Positions 24,401-36,479 of a DNA stretch of 64,000 bases are shown piece after piece. The translations under genes and the position numbers were made by a program. This DNA is from Sternotherus odoratus (taxonomy: Eukaryota > Chordata > Testudines > Kinosternidae), in NCBI GenBank assembly GCA_032164245.1, contig JAVMKO010000001.1, positions 245,901,644 to 245,965,643 of the forward strand. The letters run 5' to 3'. Each line of letters begins with the position of its first letter. Position 1 is the stretch's first letter. A model generated the notes under the pieces. The model had not been told where the DNA came from. It ran no database searches and saw nothing but the letters and a program-made list of their open reading frames with translations.

Positions 24401-24562
24401 AAGACAGTGTGCAGGACAGCAAGGGGACTCAAGACCCACCTCTTTATATTGGCTACCTGCATCCTGGGTCCCAGCAGAGGCTGTTCACCCACCTCCTGGG
24501 CCTTGGCCAGGGAACAGATGGAGCTTTGGTTTTACCCCCTCAACATGTTGACCTGCCAGCAC

Positions 24563-24965
24563 CAACTTTTCTCAGTGCCGGTGGGTGCTGACCCCAGCCC
24601 CACCCCTGCTCTGACTCTACTCCTGCCCCAAAGTCCCTGCCCAAACTCCGCCCCTCCCTGCCCTATTGGACCCATCCTCAAATCCCTTCCCTGGCCTTCC
24701 CCGAGTGTGCCGCATTCTCCTTCCGCCCCACTCCCTCCCAGGGTTGCCTCATAAAACAGCTGTTTCATGGTGCAAGAACTGGGAGGGAGGGGGGAAAAGT
24801 AGGACACAGTGGTGCACTCAGGGGAGGAGGTAGAGGCAAAGAAGCACGGGTGAGCTGAGGAGGGGTGCGGGGTGGAGAGCTGCTGGTGGGTTCAGAGCAC
24901 CCACCAATTTTTCCCTGGTGGGTGCTCCAGCCCCAGAGCACCCACGGAGTCGGTGCCTATGTGTT
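24563..24965. mobile_element. GC-rich MITE-like element with 'gtgggtgct' ends
   Basis: The segment opens with GCCGGTGGGTGCTGACCCC and closes with GGGTGCTCCAGCCCCAGAGC then ACCCACGGAGTCGGTGCC. These are imperfect inverse forms of each other (CGGTGGGTGCT / AGCACCCACGG). I recognise the right-hand phrase as an abundant repeat end in turtle genomes. The class is uncertain, possibly hAT, and no target duplication was seen. Confidence 0.6.
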
Positions 24966-25304
24966 GACCAGCTGGGGTGAACTGACCTGAGATGGAGTGG
25001 GGAGGTATCCGCTACTTATGCAGAACAAGAAGAGTCACGTGGGGATTATGTCTCTAGAAATCTTGCCCAATCTACTCTTAGAATGGTCCTGCTATACACT
25101 GCCCCTTACTCCAGGCAAAATGTTGTGTTACAATCTTGTCATAAATGATTAGACTACAGTAGTGAAAACCAGCACCAAATAAACAAGCAAGGTGAAACAG
25201 CATTTTAAAAAGTAACCCTTACAGTAAGTTTTAAAGGAAAATATATCACAAAACTATGCCAGGATTTTCAAAAGTGTCTAGTGATTTTAGATGCCTTAAT
25301 ATTT

Positions 25305-25600
25305 GGGATGGTCCTCACTACCAGGAGGGGATCGACGGCAGATAGGCAACTTCAGCTACGTGAATAAGGTAGCTGAAATTTGCATATCTTCAGCCGACTT
25401 ACCTGCCGTCCTCAGGGCAGCGGCAGTTGGCAGCACGCTCCCCCATCGACTCCAGCTTGTACCTCCCGGCAAGCTAGAGTTCGGGAGTTGACGGGGGTGC
25501 CACGGGCGATCGATTTCTCACATCTTCACCAGACGCAAGAAATTGATCGCCAAAAGGTCAATCGCTACCCACCGATCTGGCGGGTAGTGAAGACCAGCCC
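25305..25600. mobile_element. Harbinger-type MITE with 3-bp target duplication
   Basis: A 296-bp element with ends GGGATGGTCCTCACTAC and, inverted, GGGCTGGTCTTCACTAC, flanked by TTT on both sides (25302-25304, 25601-25603). The right end matches the terminal motif of the coding Harbinger element at 58187-62678. A conserved internal hairpin (GGCGATCGATTTCTC ... AAGAAATTGATCGCC) lies near the right end. It is non-coding. Confidence 0.85.
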
Positions 25601-25603
25601 TTT

Positions 25604-26515
25604 GACTGCCCCAAATAAGACACTTTTAAAGGACTTTATTTTCAGAAATTGCCTAGCACACATGTTCTGATAATCAGGTCCCTTTAAGGTGTCTTATGCT
25701 GGATACCCAAAATGTGAGGTACCCAAATCACTTGTCATTTCTGTAAATCGTGGTCTTAAATGTTTTCTTATTTTGTGCTCTAAACTAAACAAGAGTAAGT
25801 TAACAATAACCAAATAGCAATGTTGCTGTTTAAAAAAAAATTAAAAAAGAGAAATATGCACCTATTTGTTCCTATCACTAGTTATTCTGTAGTTCTGTCC
25901 AAGAAAGAGCAGAATTCCTGGCTGCTGCCTCTAGGATTTTAGAATTTAAAGAAATTAATATAAATTAACTGCTATACTGCTTCATTTTATAATAATATCT
26001 TAAAATGTTAGCAGAAATATCATCTTAACATGCATTCCAAGTTAAGATTTTCATTGCAAATAAAATCAGTCTGAAAATGTATATTGTGCTCTTGGTTTTA
26101 ATGTATTGTGTATAACTGTTTAGGTATTCTAACTTTGGGCAATTCATGGATGTGCATATTCAAAAGATGTCTCCATTGCAGTGTAAAGAAGGAAAGTACA
26201 GTGTAATAAAAAGGGGTAACATTTAAAATTAAGGTTCTGTTTAAATTATAGAAGTTTAATTTGGATGTAATAAATCACTGTATATTCATAACATTAGGGT
26301 AGTTATTTTATACACATTTAGATTTAAGGACTGTGCAATTAGTTTGTATCCTTAAATTTCTGTGTTTTTAAATAACTAATTCATAGTTAACATTCAGAAA
26401 CTGTGTTATTAACTCCTAAATTAAATGCATATTCGGGAACTTGAGTTTAAAGTGTTATTGAAGATTAGTTAATTTAACTTCAAAATGCAAGGTATATTGA
26501 GTCAGCATCTCCGAT
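25604..26515. other. Intergenic DNA, no feature recognised
   Basis: AT-rich sequence with no gene, RNA gene or bounded mobile element that I can support. Confidence 0.5.
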
Positions 26516-26519
26516 TAGC

Positions 26520-27147
26520 TAGGAGACTTGATCCCACCCTGGGACTCAAAGGCACTGGCCTCAACTATTCATGCCTTTTCACCCCTAGGCTGGACTAAAG
26601 CACAGCAGTATACCTGGGCATAAAGCCTTCAGTGCTTAGGAAACTCCAACTAGTACAGAATGCTGGAGTGTATCTTGGCAGCTCGGGCTTCTGAGAATCC
26701 ATCCTAGATGTCTTCCACTCTCTACACTGGCTTCCCATAGGATTTCAAATCAAGTTCAAGGTCTCCGTTCCTATTTTAAAGGCCTTTCATTACTTGTACC
26801 CAGGGTATCTAAAAGATCACCTAAAGCCCTGGGATAAAGACTGTGGTTGACAACTTCACTCCTCTGGCACAATGGAATATTTTGCCCAAAGGGTAAAGCT
26901 CTTCTGTGCAGGAGACAGAACTTTCTCAGGGGCCAGTCCAAGACTGCAGAGTGAACTTGCCCAGAAACTAAGAACCATCACAAACTTCACCACCTTTCAC
27001 TTTAACTGCAAGGTGAATTTTTTTGATCTGCACACAGATCAAACACAGAAAAACGTGTGTGTTTATATATTTTTAAAAAATACCAGACAAAATATTACAT
27101 CGCACATACCTGTTCCCCTGGGGAAAGGAGGAGAGAACAGATGTTAG
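26520..27147 (+). pseudogene. L2-like LINE reverse transcriptase, C-terminal fragment
   Basis: The plus-strand translation contains VQNAG near 26650, then LHWLPIGFQIKFKV near 26724-26765, then ILKAFHYLYPGYL, the well-known 'LHWLPV-FRI-FKV' block at the end of L2/CR1-clade polymerases. Downstream, 26872-27010 reads GDRTFSGASPRLQSEL, matching the 'RSFSVAGPRLWNSLP' signature. Frame breaks make it a pseudogene. The upstream polymerase core is missing. Confidence 0.8.
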
Positions 27148-27150
27148 ATT

Positions 27151-30100
27151 GTTTAATGGATGACTGGAAGCCACTCACATATGACAGTGATGACTATGGT
27201 ATAAGAACCATATAAGGTATAGTATATAAAATAGAATTGATATAAGACCACAACACTGATGCGAACACCTCTCACGTCTAGTGTTCGGATACTGAAATGT
27301 TTGAAAGTACATTTAGGTCACAAGAATGATTGAATGCAGATGTTATTGAACTCTTAATGCAAAGATTAATCCTGTAGAAAACTGTTGAATAAGCACATTT
27401 TAAGTTACTCTGCCATTATCTTCTCTAAGGAGGGTGACCATCTTGACCATTATCTCTGTTCTTTAAGGTCTCTATTATGTAATATGAGAGTTCAATACTT
27501 TACAGGGTCAAGACCTATATTGTAATTCTGGAATATGCCCACTTTCCCAGGTAAAACTCCCTTTGACAGCAGTGGAAATGTTTCCTGAGTAACTATTGCA
27601 GGATTGGGTCCCATTTGTCTGGAATCAAATTCAATTATTCAGCTACTTGGCAACCCTGCCACTAGGTAGCCAACATAATGTAACTTCTGTAGAGCCTTGC
27701 AGTCAATTTAAGTCATACTAAGACTCACTTAATTAATATATACAGTGCTTTAATGTATTGTAGGCACTTCACAGAATGATTACAGAGTTATAAGGGGACC
27801 TCCTGCCCCACTGAAATCAATGGAAAAGCACCCATTGACGTCAGTGGGGCTAAGATTTCACCCCTAGTCCCTATCCCAAAGAGTTTGCAATTTAATTAAA
27901 TAAGAAATATTAAAATTTGCAGCAGTGATGCTTATGCAATAAATCATCACATGTTCACATGCTTAATGCTCAGGTTGATTGTATTAGCATTAGTAATCCA
28001 GAAAATTTGATAATTAATATTTTAAGATTAATTCTCTATTTATTTTGTCCAGTTTCTTTAGAATGGAATTTGGAAACCTTCTGACAGATTCTACTATACA
28101 CGTTCTCTAGTGGGTCAATGGAAAATGACAGGAATATAACAGGAACAGCTAGCATTCAAATCCTGATCACATAAAGACAATGATTAATTGACAGAGTGAG
28201 CCAAATCATGTTGGGCTTGCAGTGATGTGTGATTGACATCCATCTCAAATGGGTTAATGGGTCACAAGCTCTGCTACAATCTAATTAAGGGCCCAATTCT
28301 GTTCCTATTGCAGTGAGGGACAGAATTCACATTAGCTTTAATAGGAATAGGATGGGAGCCTTTGCTGGCAACATCTTTTTACAGGTTTAATTGAATTAAA
28401 AGATATCCATGGGTTAAAAAATGCTTTTGTGTAGGGTAAATTGTGATTGTTGAGGTTAAACTCATCAAAGCAAACACTCCTTTCTATCCACAGGCCTGAA
28501 ACTTTTCAACTAAGTGCAAAACATACATCTGCACCATGTTTCATGCTAACTCTCTGAACCCTGACACAGAGCATCCACCTTTACTTTAGCTGTAGCTAAA
28601 CAAGTACCGAGGCTTATTCAGCCTTTCTTAATTCCAGAGCAAGGAAAACCAAACAGGTCCACCATTTTAAATATAAGAATGTTGCTCATAAATGAAAGAG
28701 CTGAGACCTCCTGAGTGGATTCTGAACTGTGGCTCCAAAGATTAAAAAGTCAGCCACCATATAAACAATAAATCATTCAAAGACTAAAGAATCTTATTTT
28801 ACCATTGATACTGTCTGTGCTACACTGTGTGAAAAAGCATAAATGATTATTCATTTCCAGTTGCATGTTGTATTAATTATATTCAAGTAAATACTTTAAA
28901 GTCATTTTAATTGAATAAATGTGTGTAGCTCATCATGCAAAATCTTGGGGACAAATATCTTAAGATGTTACCATGGGGAATCACCTTCCTCTCATTGAAA
29001 TCAGTGTGAGTTTTGTCACTGATTTCCATGACAGCAGGAACAGACATGTTGACATTGAAAATACATGGTTTTAAAAAAAGTTAGTATAGCCAAATACAAG
29101 ACTAAAAAAGTCTGCAGTCAATAAATTATAAGATCCCTAACATATCAACCAGAGTAAAACATTCCATAGAGTAAAACTATCTCAGTAAAAGGTAAATTAT
29201 TTAAAATTAAGTATGTACATATATTTTGCTGTCATAGTTGCTGAAATATTACTCTAATTTTATTCAGAGATATGCTGAAAAAGAAAGAGTAAACTGTTCC
29301 AGCGGATTATGAATTATCTTTCAAATAAGAGACATTCAATCAAAATATTTAGACTGTTGCTCACTATCCACACTAACTCACTAGCACCACAAAGTGGAGA
29401 GCAGAGTCACTGATAATTTTTTTTTTAACGATCAGTGCACTAAAGTTAACAGGTGTTCATTTAATTTAACAGGTTAAAAAAGTGTGCTCAATTTTAGGTG
29501 TCAAAATATTTCTGGATTTGAGACTATGTTTAAAAGAAAGAATGTTAAACATCTTCTTTTAGTACTTTTAGGTAGATTACAAGCAAGTATACATAGAAAG
29601 TCCAGGTATTTAAATGCATGTGGTATAAGTAACAAATCATGTTAAAGCATATTTTAATTTAGGAAAATAGTGATAAATAGAGAATATGTTAAACATTTGA
29701 GGAGATTGTGTTGTATCATTTTATAATCTAATGTTTCTCCATGTTTAATATTGCTCCAATTATCATGATAAAATTACTTCTGCATTTTTTCTTTGATTTT
29801 TTTTTTTACAGTAGCATCAGATCTACAAATTTTAGCAACCTGCTTTACGCATATAAGCCATCTATGTAACTGACATGATACAACAGTTTGAGGAGTGTTA
29901 TTGTTAATTAATCAAGTTCTTAATTATATTTCAAGAGGCAAACCTAGTATCACTAGGCATTTTTATTTCTTCTGTTTGGTTATCATGATTTCTAAATTAA
30001 AAAGAATGAATCAAATGCCACATTTTTATTAGCAGAAGAATTTACTGATTTGCTGCCTCAAGGTTTTGCTTCTACTTCCCATTGCTTTTGTCAATGAAAC

Positions 30101-31960
30101 TGAAAGCAGTTGCCCTTTGATGCTTCTGATATTATAATATTGTCAGTGATAAAGATTCACAGACATTAATTTAGCTGACAATAGATTGGAGAATCCAGAT
30201 GCTTAATAACTGAGTCACAGGAATTATTTGTGAGATAAAGAGGTTCCATCTAAAATAACTCAAAAGAATAAGGGATTTTTTTGTTGTTGTTTTGGTTCCT
30301 TTCTTATGTTTATTTTTTTCCCTTCACCAAATATCCTTTCTAGTTTGAGAGAAAGCAGGTTGAACTGATGGCACAAATTATTTCTCAATTAATCTCCCCT
30401 GTTTCTGTTCTTTCTTTCCATGCACCCCTTTTTCTTTCTTTCCTTTAAATTTAGCTGCTTCTCTGCACCAGTAGCTGTGTTTAGTTGAAAAACACCCCAG
30501 AATAAGCCCATTTTCCATAAAAAAGAACCTTTTCTAGGAGGGGCTAAGCCAGATGGGGGATAAGGAATGGGGTCCTTAACTGAGAAAGCTTTGGAACTGA
30601 TAGCCAGCTATCTGGGCCCTTGTCTTTACCAGGGTCAAAGGTGTATTTTTAGCATATGTTAGTTAACACCCATTCAATCCTAATATAGATAAGGCAAATT
30701 ATAGTTGTAGTTTTAAAATGTGTTGTCTGATTAAGGTAAACATTATGGGATGGTGGTGGGGGAAGGGAGAGCCTAGCATTTATGTTGACCAGCTAAGGTT
30801 TAAAAACTGTAACTTGCCATGCCTATACTAGAACTGTAACGTGCTAGTTATCACACATTAAAATACAAATTAAAACACTTATTCCTCCTAGTTTAGATTG
30901 GGCCAAGGTTAATTCTGGAGAAAGGGGAATCTGGAGAGATCTTGGTTTTTTACTTTCCTTAGTCTGATCCAAACCACAGTTGAGTATGTTATTCATAGAC
31001 TAAGACACTATGCAATGTGAAGAAAGTTAGCAGAATCAGGTCCATAATTATTATTTATACAGTGTCATTGACATGTAATAAAACAAGTTTCTTGTCCCAA
31101 AGCACTCACAAAATCTCATAAAATGCAAACAAATTGGTCAGGGGAGGAAGGATGCACCATAAAAGCAATATGGCTGAGCAGCGTGTTTGGTGTGTGTCAT
31201 TTTACTTTTAAAGGTTTGTTTATTTTCATACTTTCCTCACAACCCAATATAAATGAAAGGATTATGAGGTGAGGGGAAGATATTTAATGATTTATAGGAG
31301 TGACTTCAAGGAGGAAAATATGGTTGCTGTGCACACTGGAAGGTGTTCCAGCTGCAGGGAACAGTGTGGGAAAAACTGGGACCCCTGAGTGGGAGAAAAG
31401 TGTACAGAAGAGGCAGGGCATTGTGGATGGGCAAAGATACAGCCATACCTGAGAACCAAGATGTAATCAGGAGTGGCCCTATGCACAGCCTTGGAAGTGA
31501 GGAAGGATGAGAAGTTCGACCTAGTGTAATTAGATGGAAAACCAGCAGAGATGCTTAAGCCATGGAGGAGCACATGACCAGGAAAGATAACCTTGGCTGA
31601 AATGTGTTGAGGGAAGTGGAAAGGGAGATCAGAGTGAAGAATGTTAGAGAAGCCAAGAGCAGGTCATAGTAGGTGAAAAATAATGAGGGCCAGAGGCAGG
31701 AGTTTAGCAGTGGAGACAAATAGGAAGTGGTGAATGCTGAGGATGTGGTAGAGAGAAAAACAGGCTTTGCCAGATCTGGCATGTAAGAAATACAGAAAGT
31801 CAAGGAGAAGTCGAAGATGACCCCAAAGTTAGAAGTTTGACTGTCTGGGAGGAGAGATTATCTTCTTTAGGATCTTGTTTTTATTCACTTTCTCTGTTGC
31901 ATACTCCTTGTTTGTACTACAAGAGCAATATATATAAAGGAGATGGAGATGTGGATTCTA
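27151..31960. other. Intergenic DNA, mostly featureless
   Basis: Nearly 5 kb without a recognisable gene. A palindrome with one mismatch in 18-bp arms (27806-27823 and 27832-27849) carries the common CCCACTGAAATCAATGG phrase. Purine-rich sequence at 31270-31830 has only short frames without domains. No RNA gene was seen. Confidence 0.5.
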
Positions 31961-31964
31961 TTGT

Positions 31965-32090
31965 TGCCTCTAGTATGAATCTGCCCTGTGACCTTGGACA
32001 AGTCACTTCCTTTTTCTGTGCTTGAGTTTCTGCATCTGTAAAATGGGGGTAATGATACGTACCTCCCTTTGCATAATCTTTTGATAATGA
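31965..32090 (+). repeat. MIR SINE fragment
   Basis: It contains TGTGACCTTGGACAAGTCAC, then a TTTCTGCATCTGTAAAATGG phrase and TACCTCCCTTTGCA. This is the ordered core of MIR (GTGACCTTGGGCAAGTCAC ... CATCTGTAAAATGGG). Both ends have decayed. Confidence 0.85.
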
Positions 32091-32438
32091 CAGATTTTAA
32101 AAAAATTCTGTAGAAGAGCTAAATTTTATTATATGGTATCCAAAGTCTAGATGTAGGTGTGATATTTGATGCTCCCTATCACATCAGGCAATGCAATGAC
32201 AATACATCATCTACAATATTATTTAATGTACATGTATGTTCCAGATATAAAGACTGAGGTAAACTATGTTTAAGATTGATAGAAAGTTGAAAATGATTGT
32301 GCCCAAGGAAGTAGTCTTGGAGGTGGAGGTGTCAAAAATCTGCTGTGTGTGAGAGAGACGATAAAAAAAAAATTCAAAGATGTTATAGGACAAACTTTCA
32401 CCTTCACCTGTTTAATTATGCATGACTCTAGAGTGCAT

Positions 32439-32633
32439 TATAGACTAACAGATGTTTAGGATCATAAGCTTCCGTGGTCAAAGACCCACTTCATCAGATG
32501 AAAGCACAACATTCATCTGATGAAGTGGGTCTTCGCCCACGAAAGCTTATGATCCTAAACTTCTGTTAGTCTATAAGGTGCTACTAGACTCTTTGTCACT
32601 TTTGCAGATCCAGATTAACACGGCTACCCCTCT
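32439..32633 (+). mobile_element. Retroposed fold-back insertion with 15-bp target duplication
   Basis: The insertion is flanked by GACTCTAGAGTGCAT (32424-32438) and GATTCTAGAGTGCAT (32634-32648), which match at 14 of 15 bases. The insert carries the 3' part of the 'gatgaagtgggt' repeat in plus orientation, preceded by a 64-base inverted copy of its own 5' portion. Arms 32439-32502 and 32512-32575 match at 60 of 64 positions around a 9-base loop. The long target duplication fits LINE-driven retroposition. Confidence 0.85.
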
Positions 32634-32648
32634 GATTCTAGAGTGCAT

Positions 32649-35204
32649 GCCATCAAAAACAATGGAGGCAAACTTCCCTGGAGTGCTCCACTCAACACAT
32701 CACAATGTTAAAATTATTTGCGTCAGAAGTAGCTACCACTTGTGTCTTTTTCCTGCAATCCCTATGCTGGCAAAGTTCTCGTTGACTTCAATGTGGATTT
32801 TGGCTGTGGTGCAGTTTGAGGATCATGTCCAGGTGTATATGCCTTTGTAAAAAAGTGGTAAACTTCTTGCGCATAGGAACTGGAATTAATAAATAATCTT
32901 GACTGCCTAGAGAGAAACCTAGTAGAGTGACCTGAGGTCTGGAACCATGAACTCATGAATGCTAAACCCAGCTCTGATAATGCATCGTTAGCAAACCACA
33001 GGCTAAGTTATCCTGAAGTGCACAGAGAAGGAGATGGGGGACAAGGCACCTTCCCTCTCCATATGCATTCCGGGGGTGAACTCCTGATCCCACTGAAGTA
33101 AGTGGAAGGTTTGCCATTAATTTCAACCAGGCGAGCATTTCACTTCCAGGCAATAATCCTGTTGGGAAGCTCCAGACTAGTGCCACTCCTGGTGGAGCTA
33201 ACTTCACAAGTATGAGAGGCACAGAGGGGGTTATATATTTTATACTGTCAAAGGGAGTTGAAGCTGCCAATTCCCCTTAGGAGAAATTCTGTCTGAGTGG
33301 GCCAGGGTTTTAGAAACACACCTACTAAGAATATTCTGAGCCTTAGTTAATGTTCACAAAATCCTTTAGAAATGAAAAGCGCTAAGTAAATTGTGAAATA
33401 TGAATAAAGCTATGAATTGATACATTTTATATCATATATTTTGTTTTTGTTCAGTGTCTGTACAGCAACCAGCACAGTGGGGTCCTGATCCCTGGCTGGT
33501 GTTCCTAGGTGCTATTATAATTCACATAATAAAACCAGGATCTCATTACAAACTACATGGAAGCAGGATCTCCTCCATATCCTCTCTACCATTAATGTGA
33601 AACTCAAACTTAAAATACACATTTTAACTGTTTAAATGAAACTGGTGCTAACTTCTGCTGAGACAATTAGCAGGTGTCAGTTAGGACAAACAATAGACTA
33701 TCTCCCCAATTACTTCCTCTTTTTAAACAACAGTTTGCAATCATAAAAGCATTTGATGAGGCTTAATCAAAGATCGGAACTTTTTAATTAAATAGGGCCT
33801 TTTGTGACTCGTTATTTGACATTAATTACTATTTTAGTTAGATTCCTTTTGATTTGTAAAGGGCCCTGAGCACTGCAAAAATTATATCACATCATAGAAA
33901 TTACTGATTATTAAAACAAAAAGTTGTTTTTCATCAGCCCCGTCACACACCCTTGTAAAGAAAGCATCATTTAAAATGTTAAATAGCCTCCTTAGATAAA
34001 CAGACCTGTGAGTTTTAAAAGCAGAATAGCAGCTGGCACTTCTTCAACTGACTTGCCTTAGAATGGGCAGTCATAAAGCACTTAATTGTAATGATTGATA
34101 AGGTCTTCTGTCAGTCTCAGCAAAACTTTCAGGAGGCTAAACAGCTGGCATGAGGTACATTTGGAGTTTTAACTAGTTGACTAGCCTTTGGGGGGGTCTT
34201 AAAGCTAACTAGCATCACTGGTATTAATAGAGGCCATCAATCAAAATGAAACATTGAAGTAGAAACTGATCGGAGTCTTCAAGTAATATTTTAATTTGTC
34301 AGCCCACAGAGAGTAGGATAAATGTTAACAGCATTCTTGTGTGATGGCTTTAAAATTCAAATCCAGCAGTGGCAGCAATGTTAGCAAGTCATTCTTTTGT
34401 GAGTTTTGCTTTTTCATACACTCCAGTTATTCAGAATAAAGTGGGTACAGGGACAATGAAAACCTTTATCTGAATAGACTACGGAAAGGAAGAAAATGAG
34501 AAAGGTGTACAGGTACCAGAAGTAATTCTTAACCCATAGGAAATGTATGGGTGAAGTACACACAGGCACATGCCCAAAGTAAATGTGCTTTTTGTGGTGA
34601 ATTTCGGAGGGGGTTTGAGGAAGGTGTGTGTGAATAGAGGAGGATTAAAGAAAACAGAATTAGCTCCCAAGCCAGTGGGCAGCAACACAACCCTCAGAAA
34701 TCTGAACAGATCCGGGAACTCCTCCATGGACCTGCTCTGATGGTTTAATTTGTCAGCCTATGTTGGCCTATACAGCAGTCCTTCATGGTGAACATGGCAT
34801 TGCTTATCTGTGCAAAATGGCAATATTTATGTGGTGAAGAAAGGCTTACGTGGTGTCATTGCACCTAGATGAGCCTCTTCCTCAGGGCATGTTGAGTTAA
34901 GATCAGTCTGGATTTTAAAGAAAGCCGAGCACTCATAGCTCCCAATGAAATTTAAAACTTGGGCCCTATTTTCTCTGCTCTGTAACAAGCTAGTTGGCGT
35001 AGTAATTAATATCCTAGCAAATAAATTAAACTGTTTTTTGACACAAATTACACAAAGTACCTTACGTTGAGAGTCAGATATGGGCAGGGGTATTGATAGA
35101 GAATTAGCTTTCCCCAAAAATGAATACCTGATTTACTTACCCAAACTGGGGTCAATCTCAGGCTGTCAATATAACAGATTAATCTGTAGTTTTAGTAACA
35201 ACTT
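32649..35204. other. Intergenic DNA, repeat fragments only
   Basis: No gene recognised. Small fragments of common amniote repeats occur near 33070-33130 (CCTGATCCCACTGAAGTAAG) and 33450-33535 (CTGTACAGCAACCAGCACAG, a SINE-tail style phrase). Confidence 0.5.
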
Positions 35205-35208
35205 CCCG

Positions 35209-35340
35209 CACCCCCCATTGGACCGGAGTGGCGAACCGCGGTCAGTGGAAGCTCCGATTGGCCGAACCTGTAAACAAACTGGCTGGGCCCACCAAGGGTG
35301 CTTACCCTGGGGGGCCGCATGCCAAGGTTGCTGACCCCTG
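35209..35340. mobile_element. hAT-type MITE, right-hand fragment
   Basis: It contains GTAAACAAACTGGCTGGGCC and GGGTGCTTACCCTGG and ends GCCAAGGTTGCTGACCCCTG, as in the full copies at 3.4 and 21.8 kb. The left half is missing. Confidence 0.78.
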
Positions 35341-35344
35341 GTCT

Positions 35345-35585
35345 ATTGGTTAAAGCACTGAAGGGGGACATAAGGGATCTGGGTACAATTCCTCACTCTG
35401 ATGCAACTTTCCTCTGTGAGCCTGTCACTTAATTTTTCTGTTCCTCATCTATAAAATATGAATAAAACTTTTTTTCATGTCTATATACATTATACATGCT
35501 TCAGGAGAAAAGCTGTTGCTTATCAGTTGTTGTACAGTGCCTGGCATAATGGAGCCTGTAGGTACCACTGTTATTTAAATAATAA
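35345..35585 (+). repeat. MIR/CORE-type SINE
   Basis: The order of phrases is GGGTACAATTCCTCACTCTG, GAGCCTGTCACTTAATTTTT, CATCTATAAAATATGAATAA and TGTACAGTGCCTGGCATAAT. This follows the MIR consensus from its core to its tail, with moderate decay. Confidence 0.75.
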
Positions 35586-35589
35586 GGAA

Positions 35590-36479
35590 TACTTCTAGCA
35601 TAAATTAAATTGTATTTATTCATATTTTTCATGATGTAGTCACTAGCTTGTTAAAGCCTGAAAATTACTATAGAAACCATGGTAGCAAATTAGGTAGTTA
35701 GCAACCAGCTTTCAACCAATTAAAGATACGGTGGCTATGTTAATTCTCTTCCTAAAAAGGACTAAATTACAATATATCTCCTATAGTATGATGCCTTCTG
35801 AAATGAACAAAGACATTATCATTCACATAAACAGTTTTCCTTTTTAATTAAGAAAGTTACTATTTGTGTATGAAGGCAAAAACATTCACGAGAATTTAAA
35901 ACCTAGTCTGAATACAAAAAAGTGTGTTTTATTACTGAAAATATATTGTTTTTCAGGGAAATACTCTGGGTAAGAACACAAAATTAACATAGTATTTTGT
36001 ATTCTTTGCATCAGTTATTTCCCAAAGAAAGCCTATCAGTTAAAATGATGAATTTTAACCTTTTCCAATTCTTCTAGAGAACATTCAATTTATATTCTTC
36101 AGAGTCTTTGCTACTTGTTCACCATACTAATGCAAAAATTATTGTTTCTATAATATTTATAAAGATCTAGTTACAAGTTTTCAAGGACAGATTTCAAATT
36201 TCTTTCAAATGTGAACCCTATAGTATAATTTAAGAAAAACAAAACAAAGTAGCTATCATACGGCATGGTTATGTGATTTAATGCGTTAATATTGAAATAT
36301 AGTGTTATATTGAATATGATTCTGATGGTCAATAGAAAATACAAAGGTCATGTTATCAGAGAATACAGAAAGCTTAAAGACTTGAATACCAATGGATTAA
36401 CATTTCTGTACAGTCCCTTTTTTGCTCTTGTCACTTCCAGAAATGTCCTTATAAAATTGGCATCTTGAAATCCACTTCA
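35590..36479. other. Intergenic DNA, no feature recognised
   Basis: AT-rich, with only short open frames and no recognisable repeat family. Confidence 0.5.
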
